Assembly: GCF_002855555.1 (NCBI RefSeq)
Contig: NZ_PKRT01000001.1
Coordinates: 310,001 to 374,000, forward strand
Direction: 5' to 3'
Origin: Novosphingobium sp. TH158
GTDB lineage: Bacteria > Pseudomonadota > Alphaproteobacteria > Sphingomonadales > Sphingomonadaceae
DNA: 64,000 bases
In this document: one piece after another, positions 18,319 to 27,051 of the stretch
Numbering within the stretch: the stretch's first letter is position 1
How the letters are laid out: each line of letters begins with the position of its first letter
Position numbers and translations under genes: made by a program
Notes under the pieces: model-generated
The model's database searches: none
Told to the model about the DNA's origin: nothing
The model's input: only the letters and a program-made list of their open reading frames with translations

Positions 18319-19475
18319 GCCCCGATCAATTCCCGTCCAATCAGCATACGCCGGATTTCGTTAGTGCCTGCGCCGATGTCGAGCAGCTTGGCATCGCGCA
18401 GATACCGCTCCACCGGCCAGTCTTTCGTGTAGCCTGCGCCGCCCAATGCCTGAACCGCCTCTCCGGCAACACGGAAAGCGGACTCGCTGGCCAGAAGGAT
18501 CGCTCCGGCGGCATCGAAACGCGTCGTCTGCCCGGCATCGCAAGCCTTGGCGACGGCGTAGACATAGGCACGCGCCGATTGCAGCGCCACATACATGTCG
18601 GCGACCTTTGCCTGCATCAGCTGGAACGCGCCGATGGGCTGGCCGAACTGCTTGCGCTCGCGCACGAAGGGGATCACCGTATCGAGGCAGGCCTGCATGA
18701 TGCCCAGCTGCAAGCCGGCTAGAACGACCCGTTCATAGACCAGCCCGCTCATCAGCACGCCGACACCGCCGTTCAGCGGGCCAAGCACGTTCTCTTCCGG
18801 CACGAAGCAATCGTCGAAGACCAGCTCTGCCGTGGGTGAACCGCGCATGCCCATCTTGTCGATCTTCTGCCCGATGGAAAAGCCGGGCATGCCTTTTTCG
18901 ATCAGGAACGCCGTGATCCCGCGAGACTTCGCCTCGGGGCTGGTCTTGGCATAGACCACCAGCGTATCGGCATAGGTTCCGTTGGTGATCCAGAACTTCG
19001 TGCCGTTCAGGCGAAAACCGCCTTCCACCGCATCGGCCTTGAGCTTCATCGAGACGACGTCAGACCCGGCACCCGCTTCCGACATGGCCAGGCTGCCGAC
19101 GTGTTCGCCGGAAATCAGCTTGGGCAGGTATTTCGCCCTTTGCTCCGGATTGCCCCAGCGGCGGATCTGGTTGACGCAAAGGTTGGAATGCGCCCCATAG
19201 GACAGGCCCACCGAGGCCGAGGCGCGGCTGACTTCTTCTACCGCAATGACGTGCTCCAGATAGCCCAGGCCTAGGCCGCCAAGCTCCTCCTCCACGGTAA
19301 TGCCATGCAGACCAAGCGCGCCCATCGGTTCCCACAGTTCGCGCGGGAAGCGGTCGTTGGCGTCGATTTCGGCTGCAAGCGGGGCGATCTGCTCGTCGGC
19401 AAAGCGGCCGCAAGCCTCGCGGATCATGTCGGCGCTTTCGCCAAGGGCGAAGTCGAAATGCGGGGTGGCGCGCAT
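18315..19475 (-). CDS. ivd: Isovaleryl-CoA dehydrogenase
   Basis: This 386-residue FAD enzyme oxidises isovaleryl-CoA to 3-methylcrotonyl-CoA, passing electrons to ETF. The ATG at 19475 follows GGAGAGGAG and gives the family N-terminus; the frame is open further upstream but overlaps the LysR gene on the other strand. Signatures are [48 protein letters not shown] (helix region carrying the catalytic Glu in this branch) and the terminal [18 protein letters not shown]. It is the first gene of the minus-strand leucine run and is divergent from the LysR regulator across 85 bp. Confidence 0.93.
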   Translation of the reverse strand: MRATPHFDFALGESADMIREACGRFADEQIAPLAAEIDANDRFPRELWEPMGALGLHGITVEEELGGLGLGYLEHVIAVEEVSRASASVGLSYGAHSNLCVNQIRRWGNPEQRAKYLPKLISGEHVGSLAMSEAGAGSDVVSMKLKADAVEGGFRLNGTKFWITNGTYADTLVVYAKTSPEAKSRGITAFLIEKGMPGFSIGQKIDKMGMRGSPTAELVFDDCFVPEENVLGPLNGGVGVLMSGLVYERVVLAGLQLGIMQACLDTVIPFVRERKQFGQPIGAFQLMQAKVADMYVALQSARAYVYAVAKACDAGQTTRFDAAGAILLASESAFRVAGEAVQALGGAGYTKDWPVERYLRDAKLLDIGAGTNEIRRMLIGRELIGA

Positions 19476-19547
19476 GGGCAACTCCTCTCCGTTCCAGAGT
19501 AGCATCAGCAGTCTCGCTGGCAAAATTGATTGATCGAAGGAAATGCG

Positions 19548-19562
19548 ATAGAAAAAATCTAT
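19548..19562. promoter_or_regulatory. LysR-type T-N11-A box overlapping the regulator start
   Basis: ATAGAAAAAATCTAT contains the dyad TAGA-N5-TCTA with T at 19549 and A at 19561, the T-N11-A form of LysR-type binding sites. It sits between the divergent isovaleryl-CoA dehydrogenase and LysR genes and covers the regulator's ATG (19561), which would suit negative autoregulation plus control of the catabolic genes. Confidence 0.5.
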
Positions 19563-20418
19563 GATAAAGCGCACCCACCTTCGCCAGTTCCTTGCCGTGG
19601 TCGATACCGGCAATTTTACCCGTGCGGCCGAACGGGTGGGGGTGGCGCAGCCCAGCCTCTCCGCCGGTATTGCCGAGCTTGAGCGACTGGCCGGCGCGCG
19701 CCTGTTCGTGCGCGAACGGCGGCGCATCCGGCTAACCGACGCGGGCAACAGGCTGCTCGCGCACGCCCGCGCGATCGAACGCGAGTTCCGCCAGGCAGAG
19801 GCCAGCCTTTCAGCCTCGGCGCCGGTTGCGCCGCCGATGCGGGTGGGGGTGCTTGCCTCGCTGGCGACCGATCTGATCGCCCGCATTGCCGCGGCCTGGT
19901 CGGGCGAAAGGGCGCTGGTCCTCGTCGAAGGCACCGATGCCGATTTGCGCAAGCGCCTGTCGGAAGGGCAGGTCGATGCCGTGGTCACGCTGCTGCGGAC
20001 CGAGGACCGTGAACGGCCTGCTCTGGAACTGTTTGACGAAGGCTATGTGCTGATGCTGCATGAAGGTCACGCGCTGGCCGGGGCGGAATTGCTCACTGCG
20101 GCCGATGTCGCCGGCGAAACCATGATCGCGCGCCGTTCCTGCGAGATCCTTGGCGACACGAGCCGCTGGTTCACGCGCCGCGGGGTGCGCCCGCCGTTCT
20201 TCCTGCGATCGGCCAATGACGACCGCTGCATGGAAATGGTGCGGATGGGCATGGGCGTGACGACCGCGCCGGAATCGCTGGCGCGGCCCGGCGTGCGGGC
20301 GATTCCGCTCTCCGGCTATGACTTCCGCCGCTCGGTTGGCGTCCTGCTGCCGCGCGGTTTTGCCGGAGAACCTGCCGATCACCCGCTGGCGCAGGCGAGC
20401 CGGCAGGCGCTCGGCTAA
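19561..20418 (+). CDS. LysR-family transcriptional regulator
   Basis: This 285-residue LTTR has a winged helix-turn-helix in residues 1-60 ([40 protein letters not shown]) followed by the LysR substrate-binding domain (from ~90). Its position divergent from the isovaleryl-CoA dehydrogenase gene, and a T-N11-A box in the 85-bp intergenic region, suggest that it controls the leucine/isovalerate genes. In many proteobacteria these genes are under MerR-type LiuR or TetR-type LiuQ; a LysR regulator here is therefore different from that common pattern. The inducer is unknown. Confidence 0.87.
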   Translation: MIKRTHLRQFLAVVDTGNFTRAAERVGVAQPSLSAGIAELERLAGARLFVRERRRIRLTDAGNRLLAHARAIEREFRQAEASLSASAPVAPPMRVGVLASLATDLIARIAAAWSGERALVLVEGTDADLRKRLSEGQVDAVVTLLRTEDRERPALELFDEGYVLMLHEGHALAGAELLTAADVAGETMIARRSCEILGDTSRWFTRRGVRPPFFLRSANDDRCMEMVRMGMGVTTAPESLARPGVRAIPLSGYDFRRSVGVLLPRGFAGEPADHPLAQASRQALG

Positions 20419-20422
20419 GCCG

Positions 20423-21658
20423 TCAGATTGCGCCGGCGGATTTCAGTTCTTCGATACGCTCGCCGAATCCGATTTCCTGCAGGATTTCTGCGGTATGCTC
20501 GCCGATAAGCGGCGGCGCGCGGCGGATCGTCGCCGGGCTGTCCGACATGTTGGCGAAGGGGCTCTGGATCAGGTCGACATAGCCGTCCGCGGCATGCGGG
20601 TGCGGGGTGCGGGCGCGCAGGCCGCGGTGCTGCACCTGTTCGTCCTCCCAGACCTCGGGCAGCTCGTTGTACTTTGCTGCCGGGATGCCCTGACTGTCGA
20701 GCATGTCGAGAATCTGGGCCACCGTGAACTGGCGGCTCCACTGGTTGATGATGTCGATCAGCTCGGCCCGGTTGGTCTTGCCGCGCTTGAAATTGCTGTC
20801 GAACCGCTCGTCGGTGAACAGCTCGGGCTGCTCCATCAGCACGGTGAGGCGGCGATAATGCTCGTCGGTGCCCGCAGTCAGGTAGACGATGCCGTCACTG
20901 CCATGGATCAGGTCGGCCGGACCGCCACCGTTGCCGCCATTGCCCAGCCGCGGCGGTGCCTCGCCGCTCAGCAGGTAATCCTGCATGATGTGGCTGACCA
21001 TGGCGACCGACGTGTCGAGCAGGGCAATGTCGATATACTGGCCTTCACCGGTAACAGTGCGACGCATCAGCGCGCCCAGAATGGCGATGGCGGTGTTATG
21101 GCCGGTCACGAAATCGACCAGGCTCGGCCCCGCCTTGAGCGGGCCTGCACCCGGCTGCCCGGCAGGAATGCCCGTTACCGCCATCATGCCGCCGGTCGCC
21201 TGGAACAGGCCATCATAGCCGGGTTTGGCGGCCATCGGCCCGGTCTGGCCATAGCCGGTGACCGAGCAGTAGATGAGCCGGGGATTGATTGCCTTCAGGC
21301 TTTCGTAGTCCAGGCCGAAACGCTTGAGATCGCCGACCTTGTAATTTTCGATCAGCACATCCGCCGTCTTGACCAGTTCGCGCAGGATTTCCTGGCCTTC
21401 CGGCTTGGAGTGGTTGAGCGTGATGGAACGCTTGTTGCGGTTGGAAACGGTGAAGAAGCTCGACTGGCGGGGCTCTGTTCCATCCTTGCCCTTGAGGAAG
21501 GCGAGGCCGTAGCCGCGGCCATCGTCACCCACGCCGGGACGCTCGATCTTGATTACGTCTGCCCCCAGGTCGCCCAGGATCTGCGCGCCCACCGGCGCGG
21601 CAAAGACGCGGGACATGTCGATAACGCGGATGCCCGCGAGTGCGCTCTTGTCAGTCAT
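20423..21658 (-). CDS. Class III (CaiB/BaiF-type) CoA-transferase
   Basis: This 411-residue family III CoA-transferase moves CoA between carboxylic acids. Signatures are IRVIDMSRVFAAPVGAQILG at the start, DVIKIERPGVGDD, RNKRSITLNHSKPEG, VLIENYKVGDLKRFGL and the presumed catalytic Asp149 in AAKPGYDGLFQA. The start is ATG 21658; the frame is open further upstream but lacks family sequence. It ends 4 nt from the convergent LysR gene. Formyl-CoA, carnitine, succinyl and aromatic CoA-transferases all share this fold, so the substrate pair is not determined. Confidence 0.87.
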   Translation of the reverse strand: MTDKSALAGIRVIDMSRVFAAPVGAQILGDLGADVIKIERPGVGDDGRGYGLAFLKGKDGTEPRQSSFFTVSNRNKRSITLNHSKPEGQEILRELVKTADVLIENYKVGDLKRFGLDYESLKAINPRLIYCSVTGYGQTGPMAAKPGYDGLFQATGGMMAVTGIPAGQPGAGPLKAGPSLVDFVTGHNTAIAILGALMRRTVTGEGQYIDIALLDTSVAMVSHIMQDYLLSGEAPPRLGNGGNGGGPADLIHGSDGIVYLTAGTDEHYRRLTVLMEQPELFTDERFDSNFKRGKTNRAELIDIINQWSRQFTVAQILDMLDSQGIPAAKYNELPEVWEDEQVQHRGLRARTPHPHAADGYVDLIQSPFANMSDSPATIRRAPPLIGEHTAEILQEIGFGERIEELKSAGAI

Positions 21659-21796
21659 GGGGGCATTATCTAGCCAGCCGGACCGGCAAGGCCAAGCGCA
21701 GGGCCGAGCCTGGCGGTAATACCGCACTGGCGTTCTCGACGCGGGCCGGGGTGGCGGCTATCGCTGCACGAAATTGCAGGCGTGAAAGGACAGGCT

Positions 21797-22573
21797 GTGA
21801 AAGTTGCGATCATTACCGGCGCGGGCAGCGGCATCGGGCTCGAAACCGCGAAGATGCTGGCGGCTGCCGGGACGGCGGTTGTCGGCGTGGGCCGCGACAC
21901 CGGCAAGCTCGCCAATCTCGAGGCGGCGATCGGCAACCCCGCAATGGTCGCGACGCTCTCGTGCGATGTCACGGCGGATGATGCGCCGGCCCGCATGGTC
22001 GGCCTTGCGCTCGAACGTTTCGGCCGGATCGACTACCTCGTCAACAACGCCGGCGTGGGCAGCCCCAAGCCGGTGCACGAAGCCACGGACGCCGATTATG
22101 ATGCCATGATGGACATCATGCTGCGCGCGCCGTTCCGCCTGATCCGCGAAGCCCTGCCGCACATGGGCGAGGGCGCTTCGATTGTGAACGTCACTTCCAC
22201 CTTCGCGCACATCGGCGGGCGCCGGGGCGGGGCCTATTCGGCGGCCAAGGGCGGTCTCAAGTCGCTGACCGAGCATATGGCCTGCGAATACGGGCCGCGC
22301 GGCATCCGCTCCAACTGCGTCGCTCCCGGCGTGACCATGACCGACATGGTCGCCCACCGGTTCGAGGACGAGGTATTCAAGCGCGCCAACGTGGAAACCA
22401 CGCCCTATCCGCGCCTTGCCAATCCCGAAGACATCGCCAGCGTCATCGCCTTCCTCTGTTCGGATGGCAGCCTGATGATCAACGGCCAGTCGATCGTGGT
22501 CGATGGCGGCTGGACCAACACGAAGTATCTCAGCCCCCGCGCCACGACCACCAAATGGGTCGAGCAGGACTGA
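21797..22573 (+). CDS. SDR family oxidoreductase
   Basis: This 258-residue classical SDR has the cofactor motif ITGAGSGIGLETAK at the N-terminus, NNAGVGSP, a catalytic Ser in NVTSTFAHIG, and Tyr/Lys in GAYSAAKGGLKS. The GTG at 21797 is preferred to the GTG at 21782 because AAAGGA lies 7 nt before it. An Asn-Asn-Ala-Gly motif and VVDGGWTNTKY at the end complete the family pattern. It is followed after 13 nt by an EthD gene and then an aldehyde dehydrogenase, so the three form a plus-strand operon. The substrate is unknown. Confidence 0.87.
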   Translation: MKVAIITGAGSGIGLETAKMLAAAGTAVVGVGRDTGKLANLEAAIGNPAMVATLSCDVTADDAPARMVGLALERFGRIDYLVNNAGVGSPKPVHEATDADYDAMMDIMLRAPFRLIREALPHMGEGASIVNVTSTFAHIGGRRGGAYSAAKGGLKSLTEHMACEYGPRGIRSNCVAPGVTMTDMVAHRFEDEVFKRANVETTPYPRLANPEDIASVIAFLCSDGSLMINGQSIVVDGGWTNTKYLSPRATTTKWVEQD

Positions 22574-22586
22574 GGGGAGGCGCGCG

Positions 22587-22961
22587 ATGGCTGGCGAAAT
22601 CACCAAGATCATCATCGGGCTGAAACGCCGCCCGGGCATGTCGGTCGAGGAATTCCGCGACTATTACGAGAACGTGCATACCAAGGTTGCCGGCAAGTAC
22701 AGCCAGCCGGGGATGTGCCATTACGCGCGCCGCTATCTCGATCCGATGCCGCATCTCGATACCAAGGAGATCCACGAACCCGAGTTCGATGTGATCACCG
22801 AACTGTGGTACGACGATCCCAAGGCGGCCGAGGGGCTGATCTGGATGGTCAGCAAGGGCAAGCTGCCCGCCGACGTGTTCGAGGATGAACTCAACCTCTT
22901 CGACCGCCCCCGGACCCGCTATTTCATGACGACCGAATGCGTCACCGACCTTGGTCGCTGA
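22587..22961 (+). CDS. EthD-domain protein
   Basis: A 124-residue ferredoxin-like (dimeric alpha-beta barrel) protein. It opens with KIIIGLKRRPGMSVEEFRDY, the characteristic EthD start, followed by ENVHTKVAGKY. Members occur beside P450, ring-cleaving and dehydrogenase genes and may carry out small isomerase or cyclase steps. Start ATG 22587 follows the strong site GAGGGGAGG. It is in an operon with the upstream SDR and downstream aldehyde dehydrogenase. Confidence 0.8.
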   Translation: MAGEITKIIIGLKRRPGMSVEEFRDYYENVHTKVAGKYSQPGMCHYARRYLDPMPHLDTKEIHEPEFDVITELWYDDPKAAEGLIWMVSKGKLPADVFEDELNLFDRPRTRYFMTTECVTDLGR

Positions 22962-22978
22962 CCGGAAACGAGGACCAG

Positions 22979-24421
22979 ATGAGCTATCGCAATTTTCTTC
23001 GCCAGCAGTGCTACATCGACGGCCAGTGGATCGATGCCGACAGCGGCGGCACGGTTGATGTCACCGATCCCGGCAGCGGCGAAAAGCTCGGCACCGTTCC
23101 CAACATGGGCCAGGCGGAAACAGAACGGGCGATCGAAGCGGCAGAGGCCGCGCTTCCGGCATGGCGGGCCAAGACGGCGGGTGAACGCGCAAAGATCATG
23201 CGCCGCTTCTTTGACCTGATGATTGCCAACCAGGATGCACTGGGCGAACTGCTGAGCCGCGAGCAGGGCAAGCCGTTCAGCGAGGCCAAGGGCGAAATCG
23301 CCTATTCGGCCAGCTTCATCGAATGGTTCGCCGAAGAGGGCAAGCGCGCCTATGGCGAAGTCGTGCCCAGCCATGCGGCAGATCGCCGCATTGTGACGCT
23401 GAAGCAGGGCATCGGCGTTGTCGGCGCGATCACGCCGTGGAACTTCCCCTCTGCCATGATCGGCCGCAAGCTTGGTCCGGCGCTGGCAGCAGGCTGCACC
23501 ATGGTGCTCAAGCCTGCTTCGGCAACGCCTTATTCGGCGCTGGCTCTTGCCGTGCTGGCGGAAGAGGCCGGGATTCCGGCTGGCGTGTTCAACGTCGTCA
23601 CCGGATCTGCCCGCGCAATCGGCGGCGAACTCACCCGAAACCCCAAGGTCCGCAAGATCACTTTCACCGGCTCGACCGAAATCGGCATCGAGCTGATGCG
23701 CCAGAGCGCGGACACGATGAAGAAGCTGTCGATGGAACTGGGCGGCAACGCGCCGTTCATCGTGTTCGACGATGCCGACGTCGATGCAGCGGTCGAAGGC
23801 GCCATCATCTCAAAGTTCCGCAACTGCGGCCAGACCTGCGTCTGCACCAACCGCTTCTATGTGCAGGACGCGGTCTATGACGAATTCGTCACCAAGCTGG
23901 CGGCGCGCGCCGGGTCCATGCCGATCGGCTATGGCATGGATGAAGGCGTCGTCGTCGGCCCGCTGATCGACATGGCTGCGGTCGAAAAGGTTGAGGAACA
24001 CCTCGAAGATGCGCTCGCCGGCGGAGCCAAGCTGCTGACCGGCGGCAAGCGCCACGCCCGCGGTGGTTCCTTCTTTGAGCCGACCGTGGTCGCCGATGTA
24101 AAGGCCGACATGAAGCTGGCGCGCGAAGAAACCTTCGGTCCGCTGGCCGGGGTGATCCGCTTCAAGGACGAGGCGGAAGCCATTGCCCTGGCGAATGACA
24201 CCGAATTCGGCCTTGCCGCCTATTTCTATGCCCGCGACCTCGGCCGGGTGTGGCGCGTGGCGGAAGCCCTGGAATCGGGCATTGTCGGCATCAACACCGG
24301 CCTGATCTCCACCGAAGTGGCGCCGTTCGGCGGCGTCAAGATGTCGGGCCTTGGTCGCGAAGGATCGCGCCATGGCCTCGATGACTTCATGGAAATCAAG
24401 TACCTCTGCATGGGGATCTGA
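22979..24421 (+). CDS. NAD(P)-dependent succinate-semialdehyde-type dehydrogenase
   Basis: This 480-residue aldehyde dehydrogenase is of the GabD type. Key parts are the oxyanion Asn in ITPWNFPSAMIGRK, FTGSTEIGIELMRQSA, the general-base Glu in MELGGNAPFIVFDDAD, and the catalytic Cys287 in NCGQTCVCTNRFYV. The sequence NCGQTCVCTNR is typical of succinate- and glutarate-semialdehyde dehydrogenases. Start ATG 22979 follows AACGAGGA. As the last gene of the SDR-EthD operon it would oxidise the aldehyde produced upstream; the natural substrate may differ from succinate semialdehyde. Confidence 0.88.
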   Translation: MSYRNFLRQQCYIDGQWIDADSGGTVDVTDPGSGEKLGTVPNMGQAETERAIEAAEAALPAWRAKTAGERAKIMRRFFDLMIANQDALGELLSREQGKPFSEAKGEIAYSASFIEWFAEEGKRAYGEVVPSHAADRRIVTLKQGIGVVGAITPWNFPSAMIGRKLGPALAAGCTMVLKPASATPYSALALAVLAEEAGIPAGVFNVVTGSARAIGGELTRNPKVRKITFTGSTEIGIELMRQSADTMKKLSMELGGNAPFIVFDDADVDAAVEGAIISKFRNCGQTCVCTNRFYVQDAVYDEFVTKLAARAGSMPIGYGMDEGVVVGPLIDMAAVEKVEEHLEDALAGGAKLLTGGKRHARGGSFFEPTVVADVKADMKLAREETFGPLAGVIRFKDEAEAIALANDTEFGLAAYFYARDLGRVWRVAEALESGIVGINTGLISTEVAPFGGVKMSGLGREGSRHGLDDFMEIKYLCMGI

Positions 24422-24433
24422 TCCCCGCGCTGC

Positions 24434-25876
24434 TTACGGGGCCGGCTTTTCCGGCTCCGTCCAGCCGCCTGCGGTCGCAAGGTAAAGCCTCGCCACGTTG
24501 AGGAACTGGCGCGAGCGGGCATCGAGCATGGCCAGCCGTGCCTGCTGGGCTGCGCGGCTGGCATCCAGCACTTGCAGCACGCCGGAATTGCCAACCTGGA
24601 AGCTGCGCCGCGACAGGTGGAGCGAACGCTCGGCAATGTCGAGCGACTCGCCGCGCAGCGAAACCGTGCGGGTATCGTTCGCCAGGGCCGCAAGCAGGTC
24701 CGACGTTTGCGCAAAGGCTTCCAGGACGGTCTGGCGATAGCGCGCTGCTGCTGCCCGTGCCTCGGCCTCTGCCGCGCGCTTTTCGGCTTTCAGGGTGCCG
24801 CCGTGGAAGATCGGCGCGGTGAGCCCGCCGAGCATGCTGAAGCCGGTATTGGACGTATTGAAAATGTCCTCCGGCCTGGTGGTCGATTGCAGGAACGAGG
24901 CACCCAGCGTGACATTCGGGTAGAGCCTTGCCGTGGCCACGCCGATTCCCGCAACCGCGGAATGAAGCCGCGCTTCGCTGGCAAGGATATCGGGTCGCTT
25001 GTGCACCAGCTCTGAAGCCAGCGTTACCGGCACCTCTTTCGGCAGGTGCAGGCTGGCGAGCGTGAAATCGGTCGCGCCAAGGTCAGAGGGGGCGATGCCC
25101 AGCAGCGCGGCAAGCAGGTTGCGCGCTTCTGCGCGTTGCTGTTCGAGCTGGGGCAGGGCGCTCTGGTCGGCGGCAAGTTCGCCCTGCGCGCTGAGCACTT
25201 CCACCATGGTGCCTTCGCCGCCGCGGCGCTTGGCCTCGGTCAGCCGCACGTTGCGCCGGTCTTCCTCTACCAGCGCCTGCTGGGTGGCGATGCGATCGTT
25301 GAGCGCGGCGATGGTCAGCACTTGCAGCACGACCCGTCCGGCGATCGTCAGGTGCGCCGCTTCGGTTTCGCGCAGCTGGGTTTCCGCATCGGCCACGGCA
25401 CGTTCCGTGGCGCGCTTCTGGCCGCCGAACAGGTCGAGGTCATAGCTGACGCCGCCGCCGAGCGAATAGAGCGTGAATTCCGGATTGCCGAATCCCGCGC
25501 CGCCCAGACCGAACGAGGAAAGGTTTATCTGCTGGTGGTTGACCTGGGCATGGGCATCGACCTGCGGCAGGCTGCGCCCCATCGCAGCCTTCACATATTC
25601 ACGGCTGCGGTTGAGCGTTTCGCGGCTCGCCTCAAGGCTCTGGTTGCCCGCCAGCGCCTTTTCCACCAGCGCATCGAGTTCGCTGGAGCCGAAGGCCTGC
25701 CACCACCGCTGCTGCGGACCCTGTCCGGGCACGGCAACCGGCGCATCGCCGCTCTGCTGCTTGCCCGAATAATTGCCCGACGGGGTCTGCGGGCGGGCGA
25801 AATCCGGTCCGGCCGCCTTGCAGCCGGCGAGTGCCACCAACGGCAGCAGGGTGAACAGGAACCGCGCCTTGGCCAT
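24434..25876 (-). CDS. Outer-membrane efflux lipoprotein (OprM/NodT family)
   Basis: This 480-residue TolC-like factor has a lipoprotein signal ending LVALAGC (Cys19 region). The body has two repeats of long alpha-helices and beta strands, with QRWWQAFGSSELDALVEKAL in the first and a second set from about residue 260 beginning SDLGATDFTLASLHLPKEVP. GGVSYDLDLFGGQKRATERA is the usual barrel-helix joint. It would form the outer-membrane exit duct of a tripartite pump. It lies 2 nt after the membrane-fusion gene. No inner-membrane transporter gene is adjacent. Confidence 0.88.
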   Translation of the reverse strand: MAKARFLFTLLPLVALAGCKAAGPDFARPQTPSGNYSGKQQSGDAPVAVPGQGPQQRWWQAFGSSELDALVEKALAGNQSLEASRETLNRSREYVKAAMGRSLPQVDAHAQVNHQQINLSSFGLGGAGFGNPEFTLYSLGGGVSYDLDLFGGQKRATERAVADAETQLRETEAAHLTIAGRVVLQVLTIAALNDRIATQQALVEEDRRNVRLTEAKRRGGEGTMVEVLSAQGELAADQSALPQLEQQRAEARNLLAALLGIAPSDLGATDFTLASLHLPKEVPVTLASELVHKRPDILASEARLHSAVAGIGVATARLYPNVTLGASFLQSTTRPEDIFNTSNTGFSMLGGLTAPIFHGGTLKAEKRAAEAEARAAAARYRQTVLEAFAQTSDLLAALANDTRTVSLRGESLDIAERSLHLSRRSFQVGNSGVLQVLDASRAAQQARLAMLDARSRQFLNVARLYLATAGGWTEPEKPAP

Positions 25877-25878
25877 GA

Positions 25879-26967
25879 TCAGCGGCCACCCTTGGCGGCA
25901 AGCGGGGCATTCGGGGGGGTGTCCTTGCCGAACAGCCGGCGCTGGTGGCCGGTGTCGACAGTCACTTCGACGCTGAGACCGGCGTGAAGCGGCAGGTCCT
26001 GCGGCAGCTTGTCGATCGAAACCTCGACCGGCAGGCGCTGCGTAACCTTCACCCAGTTGCCCGTGGCATTCTCTGCCGGCAGCACGGAGAAACTGCTACC
26101 CGTGCCGGGGCTGAAGCTGGTGACCTTGCCCGTCAGCTCGACATCGGGGAAGGCATCGATCTTCACCTTCACCGGCTGGCCAAGCCGCATGTAACGAAGC
26201 TGGTTTTCCTTGAAGTTCGCCTCAACCCAATAGCGCGTGCCGGTCAGCACGAAGAGCGGCTTTCCGGACGAAACGTAAGAGCCAACCTGCAGCTGGTTCA
26301 CCTTGGTGACCACCCCGTCCTGCGGCGCGCGGACAACCGTGTTGCCCAAGGCAATTCGCGCAGTCTGGAGGCTGGCCGCGGCACGGCGGGCGGCAGGCTG
26401 GGCGGCAGGCGCACCGGCAGGGAGCTTTGCCGCAATGCTGGCGGCATGGGCGCGCGCGGCGGCAATCCCGTCAGTTGCGGTGCGAACGGCAAGCATCGCC
26501 TGATCGACCTGCGCCTGCGACGAGATGCCTTCCTTGTTGAGCGACTGCTGGCGCGCCGCTTCCGAGCGGGCAAAGCTGAGCTGCGCCTGCAGGCGGCTGA
26601 CCTCGGACATGGCCTGCTGGTAATCGGCCTGGGTTGCCCCGGCATCGGCAATGGCTCCGGCCAGCTGCGCCTCGGCCGAGGCAACGCCGGCCTCGAAATC
26701 TGCCGGGTCGATGCGGAACAGGATATCGCCCGCCTTGACGAACTGGTTTTCCCTGACCTCCACCGAGATCACCTTGCCGCTGACATTGGCGGCGATCATC
26801 ACCTTGCCGGCCTGCAACTGGGCATTGTCCGTTTCGACATAGCGGCCGCCGGAAAGATAGAACCACAGGCCGATCAGGGCTGCGATCGCCAGTCCGCCCA
26901 GCATGAGCGGCCGGCGCAGGCGCGAGCGGGGCAGTTCGGGTTCGGGTGCGGTTTCGCTATCGCTCAC
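25879..26967 (-). CDS. EmrA-type membrane-fusion protein (HlyD family)
   Basis: A 362-residue periplasmic adaptor: GTG start at 26967 after GGAGAG, one transmembrane helix at ~20-40, then GGRYVETDNAQLQAGKVMIA (the typical EmrA opening of the barrel-sandwich hybrid), a long coiled coil (~90-190) and the second lipoyl half (GNTVVRAPQDGVVTKVNQLQ). EmrA proteins work with an EmrB-type DHA2 transporter, which is not found up- or downstream; the OprM gene is next, and the divergent neighbour is a phosphatase. The pump partner must be elsewhere or lost. Confidence 0.9.
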   Translation of the reverse strand: MSDSETAPEPELPRSRLRRPLMLGGLAIAALIGLWFYLSGGRYVETDNAQLQAGKVMIAANVSGKVISVEVRENQFVKAGDILFRIDPADFEAGVASAEAQLAGAIADAGATQADYQQAMSEVSRLQAQLSFARSEAARQQSLNKEGISSQAQVDQAMLAVRTATDGIAAARAHAASIAAKLPAGAPAAQPAARRAAASLQTARIALGNTVVRAPQDGVVTKVNQLQVGSYVSSGKPLFVLTGTRYWVEANFKENQLRYMRLGQPVKVKIDAFPDVELTGKVTSFSPGTGSSFSVLPAENATGNWVKVTQRLPVEVSIDKLPQDLPLHAGLSVEVTVDTGHQRRLFGKDTPPNAPLAAKGGR

Positions 26968-27011
26968 GGTACTCTCCGGCAGAGGCGCAAAGGCCTCGTT
27001 GACCGGGTGCC

Positions 27012-27033
27012 GATACTAAGCAATGCTATTATC
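27012..27033. promoter_or_regulatory. Dyad in the emrA/phosphatase intergenic region
   Basis: GATACTA (27012-27018) and TATTATC (27027-27033) form a 7-bp inverted repeat with one mismatch around 8 nt. It lies between the divergent emrA-like and phosphatase genes, where an operator would control both. No regulator gene is adjacent. Confidence 0.35.
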
Positions 27034-27051
27034 AGCAAGAGGGTAAGAAGC

